A stretch of 64,000 nucleotides of DNA from Streptomyces sp. HUAS CB01 (GTDB lineage: Bacteria > Actinomycetota > Actinomycetes > Streptomycetales > Streptomycetaceae): positions 682,001 to 746,000 of the forward strand of contig NZ_CP129137.1 in assembly GCF_030406905.1 (NCBI RefSeq). The letters are read 5' to 3'. Made by a program: the position numbers and the translations under genes. Positions within the stretch are counted from its first letter, which is position 1. Every line of letters starts with the position of its first letter. This document shows, piece by piece, positions 33,408-42,528 of this stretch. Under the pieces are notes generated by a model. It was not told the DNA's origin. It was given only the letters and a program-made list of their open reading frames with translations, and made no database searches.

Positions 33408-34352
33408 CTACGGGGACGGGTCGACGCCCGCGGCGTCGGTCGTGCCCCACTGCTCCCGGATCCGCTCGGCCTGCCGGGTCAGCGCGTCCAGCAGCTCCCG
33501 GGTGCTGCGCGCGGCGGTGGTGCGCAGCACGGCCACGCTGATCTCCCGCGCGAGGGGCGGTCCGGTCAGCTTGCGCACGGCCACGTCGGGGCGCGGGGTG
33601 CCGAGGGCGAGCCGCGGCACGAGCGCGACTCCCGCGCCCGCGGCGACGAAGCCCTGGACGACCGCGTAGTCGTCGGTCCGCAGACCGTGCACCGGCTCGA
33701 ACGAGTGCTGGGCGCAGGCCCACGACAGCACGCGGTCGCAGGGGTCGCGCGGGTCGGCCGAGCCGATCCAGTCGTCGTCCCTCAGTTCCTCCAGCGGCAC
33801 ATGGGTCAGTCCGGCGCACCGGTGGTCCTCGGGCATGACCAGGAGCAGCGGATCGGTGAGCAGGGGATGCAGCTCGAAGTCGTCGTCCAGGTCGAGCCGG
33901 TCGCCCGGCTGGGAGAAGACGAGAGCGGCGTGCAGTTCCCTCGCCACGAGCCCCCTCAGCAGGGCCGGCAGCTCGCCCTCGACGAGCGACACCTGCACTC
34001 CCTCGCCGCGCACGGCCTTCACGGCCGGCGGCAGCAGCAGCGCGCCCGCCGTCGGGAAGGTGCCGATGTGCAGGGTGTGCGCCCCCCGCTCGGACAGGTC
34101 CCGTACCTCCCGCTCTGCCAGCCGCAGCCGTTCGAGTACGGCCTCCGCGTGGGGAAGCAGCGCGGCCCCCAGCTCGGTGAGCGCGGCGCCGCGCGGGCCG
34201 CGCTGCACCAGGCGGGCGCCGAAGTGCGCCTCCAGCACGCCGAGATGGTGGGTGACGGTGGGCTGCGTGTAGTGCAGCGACCGGGCCGCGGCGGCGAGGG
34301 AGCCCTCCTGCGCGATGGCCTTCAGCACGGTCAGCTGGCGGAGCTCGAGCAT
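33408..34352 (-). CDS. LysR-family transcriptional regulator
   Basis: 314 residues. The winged helix-turn-helix is at the N-terminus: 'LELRQLTVLKAIAQEGSLAA' and 'SLHYTQPTVTHHLGVLEAHF', followed by the linker helix and an effector domain ('HIGTFPTAGALLLPPAVKAV', 'FVAAGAGVALVPRLAL'). It is divergent from a PLP-decarboxylase-family gene with only 73 bp between the starts, the classic arrangement for a LysR regulator controlling its neighbour and itself. An ATAGA-CAT-TCTAT dyad touches its start codon. The effector is unknown; the divergent gene suggests an amino acid or polyamine signal. Confidence 0.88.
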   Translation of the reverse strand: MLELRQLTVLKAIAQEGSLAAAARSLHYTQPTVTHHLGVLEAHFGARLVQRGPRGAALTELGAALLPHAEAVLERLRLAEREVRDLSERGAHTLHIGTFPTAGALLLPPAVKAVRGEGVQVSLVEGELPALLRGLVARELHAALVFSQPGDRLDLDDDFELHPLLTDPLLLVMPEDHRCAGLTHVPLEELRDDDWIGSADPRDPCDRVLSWACAQHSFEPVHGLRTDDYAVVQGFVAAGAGVALVPRLALGTPRPDVAVRKLTGPPLAREISVAVLRTTAARSTRELLDALTRQAERIREQWGTTDAAGVDPSP

Positions 34353-34397
34353 ATAGACATTCTATGGAGGGTTCGAGGTAACTCATGCATTCCTCGA
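34353..34397. promoter_or_regulatory. LysR-type operator candidates in the divergent promoter
   Basis: ATAGACATTCTAT (34353-34365) is a 13-bp dyad directly before the LysR start codon, with short AT-rich arms of the kind LysR regulators bind. A second dyad, TCGAGG-13 bases-CCTCGA (34373-34378 with 34392-34397), lies toward the decarboxylase gene. Two sites in a 73-bp divergent region fit LysR recognition and activation sites. Confidence 0.5.
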
Positions 34398-34425
34398 TAT
34401 CCCCCCGCGTGCGACGCTCACCGGC

Positions 34426-35988
34426 GTGAACAGCACAACCACCGCAGCCCCCGTCGAGCCGGCACCCGGCCGGAGGCCCGCCCCCGGCAGCACCCCGTAC
34501 GCGGACGCCCTCCGCGCCCAGGCCGGCCGCGACTGGGTGCGGCTGAACGTCCCCGGACACGCCGCCGACCCCGACAGCTTCCCCCCGCTCGCCTCCCTCA
34601 TCGGCCCGGCCGCGCTGCGCATGGACTTCCCGCCGCTGCTGGACGGCATCGACCTCGGGGTGTCCTCCCCGCTCGAGGAGGCGCTGGCGCTGGCCGCCGA
34701 GGCGTGGGGGGCCCGCCGCACCTGGTTCCTCACCAACGGCGCCTCGCAGGGCAACCAGATCGCGTCGCTGGTCGCCCCCGCCCTCGGACGGGTGCTGGTC
34801 GTGCAGCGCAGCGTGCACTCGAGCGTCATCGACGGCCTCGTCCTCTCGGGGCTGGACTGCGCCTTCGTGCAGCCGTCGGTCGACGCGGAGCAGGGCATCG
34901 CCCACGGTGTCACCGCGGCGGACCTGGCACGGGCGCTCGCGGAGCACCCGGACGCGGCGGCCGCCTACGTCGTGTCCCCCAGCTACTTCGGCGCGGTCGC
35001 CGACGTGCGCGCCCTGGCGGAGGTCTCCCATGCCGCGGGCGTGCCGCTGATCGTGGACGAGGCGTGGGGCTCGCACTTCGGCTTCCACCCGGCGCTCCCC
35101 GGCAGCGCCCTGTCGCAGGGCGCGGACCTGGTCACGTCCAGCACCCACAAGCTGGCCGGCAGCCTCACCCAGTCCGCGATGCTGCACCTGGGGCACGGCC
35201 CCTTCGCGGACCGGCTGGAACCACTGGTCGACCGGGCGTTCCGGCTGGTCCAGTCGACGAGCGCGAGCGCCCTGCTCATGGCGTCCCTCGACGTGGCGCG
35301 GGCGTCGCTGGTGGCAGGCCGCGACGCCGTCGGGGCGTCGGTGGAGGCGGCGGACGCGGTCCGCCGGACGATCCGCGGGCTGGGCCGGTACGGGATCGTC
35401 AGCGACTCCTTCGGGCGGTTCCCCGACATCGTGGCGGCCGATCCGCTGCGCATCGCCGTCGACACCCGCAGCGGGGGCATAGCCGGTCACGAGGCCCGCC
35501 GGCTGCTCCACCGCGATCACGAGATCATGGTCGAGGTGGCCACGGACTCCGCGATCGTCGCGGTCGTCGGCGCGGGCGCCGCACCCGACACGGACCGCTT
35601 CGTCGAGGCCCTGCACCGTCTGCCCGCGTCCCCGGCCGATTCCGCCCCGGACGAGCGGTCCCGTCCGCGCCTGCCGTCCCCGGGCCCCGCGCGGCTCACC
35701 GCCCGTGAGGCGTTCCTGAGCCGATCGCGCACCGTACCGGCCGCGGACGCCGTGGGCATGATCTCCGCCGACACCCTCGCCGCGTACCCGCCCGGCATCC
35801 CCAACGTGCTGCCGGGTGAGGTCGTCACCACCGAGGTGGTCGACTTCCTGCAGCGCACGGCCGCCGCTCCCAGCGGTCATGTGCGCGGCGCGCTCGATCC
35901 CGCCGTCTCCGTGCTCCGTGTCGTCGACGCGGGCGGCGCCCCGCCCGGCACGGCGGTCACCAGGGCAGCGGCTGTTCGGTCCAGATGA
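34426..35988 (+). CDS. Orn/Lys/Arg decarboxylase-family PLP enzyme
   Basis: 520 residues of fold-type I PLP enzyme. 'DWVRLNVPGHAADPDSFPPL' opens the major domain, 'FLTNGASQGNQIASLVAP' binds the phosphate, 'PLIVDEAWGSHFGFHP' carries the PLP-pairing Asp, and 'TSSTHKLAGSLTQSAML' contains the Schiff-base Lys. The C-terminal domain has 'PGIPNVLPGEVVTTEVVDFL'. Size fits the short (non-wing-domain) group that includes biosynthetic lysine/arginine decarboxylases and some antibiotic enzymes. It makes a diamine or agmatine in the cytoplasm. The GTG at 34426 is chosen by homology; no strong ribosome site is seen. Its last 32 bp overlap the convergent phosphatase gene. Confidence 0.85.
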   Translation: MNSTTTAAPVEPAPGRRPAPGSTPYADALRAQAGRDWVRLNVPGHAADPDSFPPLASLIGPAALRMDFPPLLDGIDLGVSSPLEEALALAAEAWGARRTWFLTNGASQGNQIASLVAPALGRVLVVQRSVHSSVIDGLVLSGLDCAFVQPSVDAEQGIAHGVTAADLARALAEHPDAAAAYVVSPSYFGAVADVRALAEVSHAAGVPLIVDEAWGSHFGFHPALPGSALSQGADLVTSSTHKLAGSLTQSAMLHLGHGPFADRLEPLVDRAFRLVQSTSASALLMASLDVARASLVAGRDAVGASVEAADAVRRTIRGLGRYGIVSDSFGRFPDIVAADPLRIAVDTRSGGIAGHEARRLLHRDHEIMVEVATDSAIVAVVGAGAAPDTDRFVEALHRLPASPADSAPDERSRPRLPSPGPARLTAREAFLSRSRTVPAADAVGMISADTLAAYPPGIPNVLPGEVVTTEVVDFLQRTAAAPSGHVRGALDPAVSVLRVVDAGGAPPGTAVTRAAAVRSR

Positions 35989-38623
35989 CCTTGCCGCTGC
36001 CCGTGTAGCGCGTGCCCCAGCGCTCGGCGAACTGGGAGACGAGGAACAGTCCGCGGCCGCCCTCGTCGGTGGTCGTGGCCCGGCGCAGATGCGGGGCGGT
36101 GCTGCTGCCGTCGGAGACCTCGCAGATCAGGGAGCGGTCGCGGATCAGCCGCACCGCGATCGGCTCGCCCGCGTGCCGGATGGCGTTGGTGACCAGCTCG
36201 CTGAGGATCAGCTCGGTGGTGAACGCCTCCTCCGCCAGCCCCCACTCGTCCATGGTCCGGGCGGCCTCCGCGCGGATCCGGGCCACCTCGGACGGGTCGG
36301 CGGGCACGTCCCAGCTGACGGCGCGGTTGCCGTCCAGCACCCGGGTACGGGCGACGACCAGGGCCACGTCGTCACGGGGGCGCTCCGGCAGCAGGGCCTC
36401 CAGCACCGCACGGCAGGTCTCCTCGGGCGGCCCGCCGGCGTGGGCGAGCGTGCCGCGGAGCAGCTCCAGTCCCTCGTCGATGTCACGGTGCCGGTCCTCG
36501 ACCAGGCCGTCCGTGTAGAGCACCAGGCTGCTGCCCTCGGAGAGGTGCAGTTCGCTGGACTCGAAGGGGAGCCCGCCCAGCCCCAGGGGCGGTCCCGCCG
36601 GCACCCCGGGGAACTCGACCTCGCCGTCGGGATGGACGATGACCGGCTCCAGATGTCCGGCGCGGGCCACGGTGCACACCCGTGACGTGGGGTCGTAGAT
36701 CGCGTACAGACAGGTGGCGCCGGTCAGCGCCGTGACCGCCCCGTCGGTGTCCTCGTCCTGGTCGATGCGCGAGACCAGCTCGTCCATGTGCCACAACAGT
36801 TCGTCGGGCGGGAGGTCGAGGCTCGCGAAGTTGTGGACGGCGGTGCGCAGCCGGCCCATGGTCGCCGCGGCGTGGAGACCGTGGCCGACGACGTCCCCGA
36901 CGACGAGGGCGACCCGGGCGCCGGGGAGCGGGATCACGTCGAACCAGTCCCCGCCGACCCCGCCGAGGCCGGCCTGGGCGGGCAGGTAGTGGTAGGCCAC
37001 GTCGAGGGCGGTCTGCTCGGGCAGGCCCCGCGGCAGCAGGCTGCGCTGCAGCGCGACCGCCATCGAGTGCTCGCGGGTGTACCGGCGGGCGTTGTCGATG
37101 TTCACGGCGGCGCGGGCGACCAGTTCCTCCGCCAGCGACACGTCGTCGTCGTCGAAGGGTTCCGGCTTCTGGGAGCGCCAGAACGTGGCGACGCCCATCG
37201 TCACACCGCGGGCCCGCAGCGGGGCGGCGATCATGGAGTGGATGCCGTAGCCGACCAGCCTGCGGGCGCGGGCGGGTTCCTGTTCCTGCCAGCCGGAGAA
37301 CGCGGCGAGGTCGGCCTCCAGGACGGTCTTCCCCCTGGCGTACGCGACCGCCTGGGGGGTGGTGCTGACGAAGTGGATCAGCCGGCCCGACGGGTAGAGC
37401 GGGGTGTCGTGCCGGACGCCCGTGAAGGCGATGCGGCGCATGTCGGTGCCGGTGTCCACGGGCTCCTCCCCGCTGAGCACGGGATCGGGGAGGTCGACGG
37501 TGACGAAGTCGGCGAACCGGGGCACGGCGAAGTCGGCGAGTTCCTGCGAGGTCCGGACCACGTCGAGGGTGGTGCCGATCCGCATCCCGGCGTCGTAGAC
37601 GAGTCGGAGACGGCCCTGCGCGGTGTCGGCGCGGCCGCTGAGGGCCCGGAGCTCGGTGGTGTCCCGCAGGGTGGCGACGGTGCCGCAGGGCCCCGAGCCG
37701 TCCGCCGGGGGGCCCATCGCGCGCTGGTTCACGGCGACCAGCTGGTGCCCGATGACGTGCACCTCGTCGCTGGCGGGCCGGCCGGACGCCAGCAGCCGGG
37801 CGATCCCGGGATCCATCCCGATGTCGCGGACGGGCCGGCCCTGGGCGTCCGGGGGCAGCGCGAGGAGCCGTCGTGCCTCGTCGTTCACGAGCACCAGCCG
37901 GCGGTCCTCGTCGACGATCAGCACGCCCTCCCGCACGGCGTGCAGGACGGCGTCGTGGTGCTCGTACATCCGGGTCATCTCGGCGGGCCCCAGGCCATGG
38001 GTCTGGTGGCGCAGGCGCCGGCTGATCAGCGCGGCCCCGGAGGTCGCGACGATCAGGGCGAACGCGGCCGCGCCGAGCAGGACGGGAAGCTGGTCCTGGG
38101 CCGCCCCGCCGGCCCGCTCGACCGTGATGCCGGCGGCCACGAGGCCGATCACCTCGCCGTTCGCGTCGGTCACGGGCGCGACGCTGCGGATCGAGGGTCC
38201 GAGGGTGCCGGTGACGGTCTCGGTCACGGTGCCGCCGGCCGCCGCCGGCGCGATGGTACCGATGTACTTCTTCCCGATCTCGTCCGGATTGGGGTGCGTG
38301 TACCGGGTGCCGTCCGGGGCCATCACCACGAGGAAGTCCACGCCGGAGCTCTTCCTGGCGGCTTCGGCCTTGCGCTGCAGCACCGCGCTCGGGTCGGGGC
38401 CGCGCAGGGCTTCCCTGGTTCCCGGTGCGGTCGCGTACGTCTGGGCGACGGCGACCGACCGGTTGCGCGCCTCCCGCTCGCCGTCCGACCGGGCCTGCAC
38501 GAGCACTGCGGCGACGGCGGCGGCGACGAGCAGCAAAGCCACCGTCACCTGCAGGACGAACACCTGACTGGCGACGGTGCGCGCGCTCATCACCGAGCGG
38601 AGGCGGCCGAAAAGTCCGGCCAT
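35957..38623 (-). CDS. Membrane sensor phosphatase: sCache-PAS-GAF-PP2C(SpoIIE)-HATPase
   Basis: 888 residues. TM1 (about 20-43, 'VFVLQVTVALLLVAAAVAAV') and TM2 (about 175-200) flank an extracytoplasmic single-Cache sensor ('RKSSGVDFLVVMAPDGTRYT', 'GEVIGLVAAGITVE'). Inside follow PAS (about 220-330: 'AVREGVLIVDEDRRLVLVND'), GAF (about 340-500), the SpoIIE/PP2C phosphatase (about 515-745: 'GGVGGDWFDVIPLPGARVAL', 'VVGDVVGHGLHAAATMG', 'LYTDGLVED', 'RPRDDVALVVA') and an ATPase domain ('ELILSELVTNAIRH', 'CEVSDGSSTAP', 'DEGGRGLFLV'). The layout is that of DcuS/CitA-like sensors joined to an RsbU/RsbW output. It should sense a small carboxylate-type ligand outside and act on an anti-anti-sigma factor. 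Confidence 0.88.
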   Translation of the reverse strand: MAGLFGRLRSVMSARTVASQVFVLQVTVALLLVAAAVAAVLVQARSDGEREARNRSVAVAQTYATAPGTREALRGPDPSAVLQRKAEAARKSSGVDFLVVMAPDGTRYTHPNPDEIGKKYIGTIAPAAAGGTVTETVTGTLGPSIRSVAPVTDANGEVIGLVAAGITVERAGGAAQDQLPVLLGAAAFALIVATSGAALISRRLRHQTHGLGPAEMTRMYEHHDAVLHAVREGVLIVDEDRRLVLVNDEARRLLALPPDAQGRPVRDIGMDPGIARLLASGRPASDEVHVIGHQLVAVNQRAMGPPADGSGPCGTVATLRDTTELRALSGRADTAQGRLRLVYDAGMRIGTTLDVVRTSQELADFAVPRFADFVTVDLPDPVLSGEEPVDTGTDMRRIAFTGVRHDTPLYPSGRLIHFVSTTPQAVAYARGKTVLEADLAAFSGWQEQEPARARRLVGYGIHSMIAAPLRARGVTMGVATFWRSQKPEPFDDDDVSLAEELVARAAVNIDNARRYTREHSMAVALQRSLLPRGLPEQTALDVAYHYLPAQAGLGGVGGDWFDVIPLPGARVALVVGDVVGHGLHAAATMGRLRTAVHNFASLDLPPDELLWHMDELVSRIDQDEDTDGAVTALTGATCLYAIYDPTSRVCTVARAGHLEPVIVHPDGEVEFPGVPAGPPLGLGGLPFESSELHLSEGSSLVLYTDGLVEDRHRDIDEGLELLRGTLAHAGGPPEETCRAVLEALLPERPRDDVALVVARTRVLDGNRAVSWDVPADPSEVARIRAEAARTMDEWGLAEEAFTTELILSELVTNAIRHAGEPIAVRLIRDRSLICEVSDGSSTAPHLRRATTTDEGGRGLFLVSQFAERWGTRYTGSGKVIWTEQPLPW

Positions 38624-38756
38624 GTTCCTATCTAACACCGGGCGGCTACGGCGGGCGACCGCGTCGGCCACCGAGAGGGACCGACGCGGGACGCACGGTG
38701 CCGGCGGTGCCGGGGGACGGGCGTGCGGGGACGCATGGGGTGCCGCGGCGGAGGTG

Positions 38757-39276
38757 GGGGGCGCCCACTGCCAGACCCGGACGTAGTCGACGCACACCGT
38801 GGAGTCGGAGTCGAGCGGCGCGTTCGCGAGGCCGCCGTCCGCGAGCCGCAGGCACTCGTGGGACGGGATGGGGAACTCCCTGACCTGGCTGATGAGCTTC
38901 GGGTCGGTGATGGTGCGCACCACGGTGCCGTCTCGGTGTCGACGCGACCGTCCGCGTACTGGGCGGCGGCGAGCCGGGCGAGGTCGATGGCGAGGCTTCC
39001 GCCGCTGGCGGGGATGAGCGGACGTTCCCGGGCCGGTACCACCAGCGGATCCCGTCCGCGCGGGACGCCTCGGTGCGGTCCTGGTCGCGGACGGTCCACC
39101 TGGGCGGTGTCCAGCGCGGAGCCGGTGAACTCGTCGCTGAACACCAGGGCCTGGGCCGCCGGTGCTCCGGCGCCGAGCGGCTGGACACCCCGGCGGGGGC
39201 GGCGGGGTCGACCGGGGACGCCGGTTCGGCGGGGGCGGGCGCGGCCGCCGTGACGGCGCGGGCGGCGAGCGCGGAC
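38757..39276 (-). pseudogene. Remnant of a secreted GH16 glucanase (frameshifts, internal deletion)
   Basis: Pieces of one GH16 protein occur in order but in changing frames. Reading leftward: a signal-peptide-like 'SALAARAVTAAAPAPAEP', then 'QALVFSDEFTGSALD' (39153-39109), then one base later in register 'TVRDQDRTEASRADGIRWWY', then 'GGSLAIDLARLAAAQYADGR', then, again in another frame, 'TITDPKLISQVREFPIPSHE' and the terminal 'VCVDYVRVWQW' near 38770. At least four frame changes are needed. The central 100 or more residues with the E-[ILV]-D-x-x-E catalytic motif are missing, and no stop follows the last block. It is not functional. It lies between two terminators' worth of unrelated genes, beside a polysaccharide-degradation locus. 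Confidence 0.8.
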
Positions 39277-39284
39277 CGCGACGC

Positions 39285-39312
39285 GGGGTGGCCGCCCCAC
39301 GGCGGCCACCCC
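39285..39312 (-). terminator. Strong hairpin ending the N-glycan operon
   Basis: GGGGTGGCCGCC (39285-39296), loop CCAC, GGCGGCCACCCC (39301-39312): a perfect 12-bp stem. It lies about 125 bp beyond the GH38 stop codon, in the direction of transcription. Confidence 0.65.
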
Positions 39313-39435
39313 CGTCACCCTCCCGCCAGGCCCACCGGCCCCGGCGCGCGCCGGTCCACGCCGGTCCCCTCTCGGGTCCCCGGTCCCGTCGGAGGTCGCC
39401 GGCCCTCGGTCCCGTCACGGACCGCCGCTCCCCTT

Positions 39436-42400
39436 TCAGGCCCTGGTCAGCCGCAGCGTCACGAGCTCGAACGGACGCAGGGCGAGGGACACCGTGTCGC
39501 CGGTGCGCTCCACCGTCCGCCCCTCGGCCGACGGGCGCTCGAGCAGGTCCGTCGCCACCGCTCCGGCCAGCGGGAAGCCTGCCGTCAGCGTCGCGCGGGC
39601 ACGTCCGCCCCGGGACTCGTGGAACCGGACGACGACATCGCCGCTGCCGTCGTCCGCGAGCTTGACCGCGGTGACCACCACCGCGTCGTCGTCCACCACG
39701 ACCAGCGGGGCGACGGCGGCGTCCGCGCCCGTCACCCTCCGCTCCGGCAGGTTCACGCGGTACCCCTCGCGCACCGCGTCGCCGATCGTCGCGCCCGGTG
39801 CGAGCGCGTGCCGGAAGCGGTGGACGCCCTGGTCGGTCTCCGGATCGGGGAAGCGCGGGGCGCGCAGCAGGGACGCCCTGAACGTGGTCGTCGTCCCGGA
39901 GTCGGCGGCACGGACGGTACGGGTCACGTCGTGGCCGTACGTCGAGTCGTTCACCAGCGCCACGCCCCAGTCCGGTTCGCCGATGTGGACGAAGCGGTGG
40001 TTGCAGGCCTCGAACTTCGCCGCCTCCCAGCTGGTGTTGGTGTGCGTCGCCCGGTGGAAGTGACCGAACTGGGTCTCGGACGCGTAGCGCTCGGCGTGCA
40101 CGTCGAGCGGGAAGGCCAGCTTGAGGAACTTCTCCGTCTCGTGCCAGTCGACCTCGGTGTCGATGTCGAGCCGCTTGGCGCCGGGTGCGAGCGACAGCAC
40201 CTGGGTCACCCTGGACGCGCCGAAGGAGCGCACGACCCGTACGGCGGCCGCTCCGGGCCCCGCGGCTGTCTCCGGCCCCACGAGGTCGGCCGGCTCCACA
40301 CGGTCGGCCGCCACCAGATCCGTCACGGTGTTCCGGTAGAACTCGTCGACGTCCCACGCGTCCCACATGTTCGGGAAGTCCGGGTGCAGTTGCAGCAGGT
40401 TCGCGGCGCGTCCGGGCGCGACCGACTCGCGCTCGGCGCCGATGTCGTAGGCGGAGACCACCAGGCCCCGCTCGTCGATCTCCACCCGCAGCAGCCCGTT
40501 GTCGAGGACGTACCCGCCGCCCTCACGCGGCTCCCGGTGCGCCGCGCCGCCGCCCGTCGGCCGCGCGGCGCCGCCCGCCGCGACCCCGTGCCGGGCGTGC
40601 GGGGCCGAGTTGAAGACCAGTTCGGCGGTGCCCTCGCCGGCGAGGGCGCGCTGGGCGGCTGCGACGAGGGCGTTCAGTTCGTCGGCGACCGCCGCGTACG
40701 TCCTCTCGGCCTCGCGGTGCACCCAGGCGATCGAGGACCCCGGCAGGATGTCGTGGAACTGGTGCAGCAGCACCGTCTTCCAGATCCGGTCGAGCTGCTC
40801 GTAGGGGTACGGGAACCCGGTCCGCACCGCTGCCGTCGCGGCCCACAGTTCGGCCTCGCGCAGCAGGTGCTCGGAGCGCCGGTTGCCCTGTTTGGTCCTC
40901 GCCTGGCTGGTCAGCGTGGCCCGGTGCAGTTCGAGGTACAGCTCGCCCACCCACACCGGCGGATTCGCGTACTCGGCCTCGGCCTTGGTGAAGAACTCCT
41001 CGGGAGACTCCCAGACGACGGTCGCGGCGCCTTCGAGGTCCCGCATCCGGGCGGCCTTGGCGACCATCTCCCGGGTGGTCCCGCCGCCGCCGTCGCCCCA
41101 GCCGGTGGGCGCGAGCGAGTGCCGGGCGACGCCCTTGTCCTTGAAGTTCCTCGCCGCGTGGGCGATCTCGCTGCCCTTCATGGAGCAGTTGTAGGTGTCC
41201 ACCGGAGGGAAGTGCGTGAAGATCCGCGTCCCGTCGATGCCCTCCCACTGGAAGGTGTGGTGCGGGAACTTGTTCGTCTGCGACCACGAGATCTTCTGGG
41301 TGAGCAGCCACTTGGAGCCTGCCGCCTTGATGATCTGCGGCAGCCCCGCGGCGAACCCGAAGGTGTCGGGGAGCCAGGCCTCGTCGTTCTCGATGCCGAA
41401 CTCGTCCAGGAAGAACCGCTTGCCGTGCACGAACTGACGGGCCATCGCCTCCGATCCGGGCATGTTGGTGTCGGACTCCACCCACATGCCGCCCGCCGGC
41501 ACGAACCGGCCGCCGGCGACGGCCTTCTTCACCGTGGCCCACACCTCCGGGCGGTGCTCCTTGACCCAGGCCCACTGCTGCGCCTGGGACATCGCGAAGA
41601 CGAAGTCGGGCTCGTCCTCCAGCAGCGCCGTCATGTTGGACGTGGTCCGGGCGACCTTGCGCACGGTCTCCCGCAGCGGCCACAGCCAGGCGGAGTCGAT
41701 GTGGGCGTGGCCGACGGCGCTGATGCGGTGCGCGGATGGCTGGGCCGGGGTGGCCAGCACCTGCTCCAGGCGGGCCCGGGCGGCGCCCGCCGTGCCGGGG
41801 ACGTCCTGCAGGTCGACCGCGTCCAGGGCCCGGTCCACCGCGCGCAGGATCTCCCAGCGCCGGGCGGAGTCGGCCGGGAGCTCCTGCATCAGCTCGCCCA
41901 GCACCTCGAGGTCCATCACCAACTGCCAGACGGTCTCCTCGAAGACGGCCAGGTCCATCCGCCTCAGCAGGTACTGCGGTTCCGTGCCCGCGGTGTCCTT
42001 GTCGCCCAGCGCGGTGGGGAGGAACGGGTGGTAGTCCAGGATCACCGGATTGGACGCCGCCTCGATGTGGAGCCGTACCTGCTCGCCGCCCTCGACGGGC
42101 GCCCCGATCCGGACCCACTGGTTGCGCGGGTTCAGTCCCTTCACGGGGGTGCCGTCGGGCCGGTGGACGAGGCCTTCGCACTGGAAGCCGGGCATGTTCT
42201 CGTCGAAGCCGAGGTCGAGGATCGCCTCGACCGTCCGTCCCGCCCACTCGGCCGGGACGGTTCCGGTCACCCGGAACCAGCTCGTCCCCCACGGTGCACC
42301 CCACCTCGCACCGACCTCGATCGGGGACGGTTCCGCGGCCAGCCCTTCGGCTACCGGTACGGGCTCACCGGGAGCGTTCCAGACGGCCACGTCCAGCGGT

Positions 42401-42486
42401 ACGGACGCGGAGTACACGGCGGGTCGGATGCGCTCGTCGAGGACGCGCTTCAGTCGGGCCTCGACCAGGCTGCGGTCGTCATGCAT
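39436..42486 (-). CDS. GH38 alpha-mannosidase
   Basis: 1016 residues, no signal peptide, so intracellular. The N-terminal beta domain ('WGTSWFRVTGTVPAEWAGRT') precedes the GH38 catalytic barrel: 'GHAHIDSAWLWP' gives zinc ligands H262 and D264, 'WLPDTFGFAAGLPQII' carries the nucleophile D374, and 'LHQFHDILPGSSI' the late His-Asp motif. A long C-terminal beta-sandwich ends in 'LALRPFELVTLRL'. Length matches the bacterial/class II cytosolic type that trims alpha-mannose from N-glycan fragments. It is the last gene of an operon with a GH85 endoglycosidase and GH5 beta-mannosidase, so the substrate is very likely imported high-mannose oligosaccharide. Confidence 0.92.
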   Translation of the reverse strand: MHDDRSLVEARLKRVLDERIRPAVYSASVPLDVAVWNAPGEPVPVAEGLAAEPSPIEVGARWGAPWGTSWFRVTGTVPAEWAGRTVEAILDLGFDENMPGFQCEGLVHRPDGTPVKGLNPRNQWVRIGAPVEGGEQVRLHIEAASNPVILDYHPFLPTALGDKDTAGTEPQYLLRRMDLAVFEETVWQLVMDLEVLGELMQELPADSARRWEILRAVDRALDAVDLQDVPGTAGAARARLEQVLATPAQPSAHRISAVGHAHIDSAWLWPLRETVRKVARTTSNMTALLEDEPDFVFAMSQAQQWAWVKEHRPEVWATVKKAVAGGRFVPAGGMWVESDTNMPGSEAMARQFVHGKRFFLDEFGIENDEAWLPDTFGFAAGLPQIIKAAGSKWLLTQKISWSQTNKFPHHTFQWEGIDGTRIFTHFPPVDTYNCSMKGSEIAHAARNFKDKGVARHSLAPTGWGDGGGGTTREMVAKAARMRDLEGAATVVWESPEEFFTKAEAEYANPPVWVGELYLELHRATLTSQARTKQGNRRSEHLLREAELWAATAAVRTGFPYPYEQLDRIWKTVLLHQFHDILPGSSIAWVHREAERTYAAVADELNALVAAAQRALAGEGTAELVFNSAPHARHGVAAGGAARPTGGGAAHREPREGGGYVLDNGLLRVEIDERGLVVSAYDIGAERESVAPGRAANLLQLHPDFPNMWDAWDVDEFYRNTVTDLVAADRVEPADLVGPETAAGPGAAAVRVVRSFGASRVTQVLSLAPGAKRLDIDTEVDWHETEKFLKLAFPLDVHAERYASETQFGHFHRATHTNTSWEAAKFEACNHRFVHIGEPDWGVALVNDSTYGHDVTRTVRAADSGTTTTFRASLLRAPRFPDPETDQGVHRFRHALAPGATIGDAVREGYRVNLPERRVTGADAAVAPLVVVDDDAVVVTAVKLADDGSGDVVVRFHESRGGRARATLTAGFPLAGAVATDLLERPSAEGRTVERTGDTVSLALRPFELVTLRLTRA

Positions 42487-42528
42487 GAGGGTCTGCTCCG
42501 TAGGGGGTTCGGGATACGGGGGCGGGTG

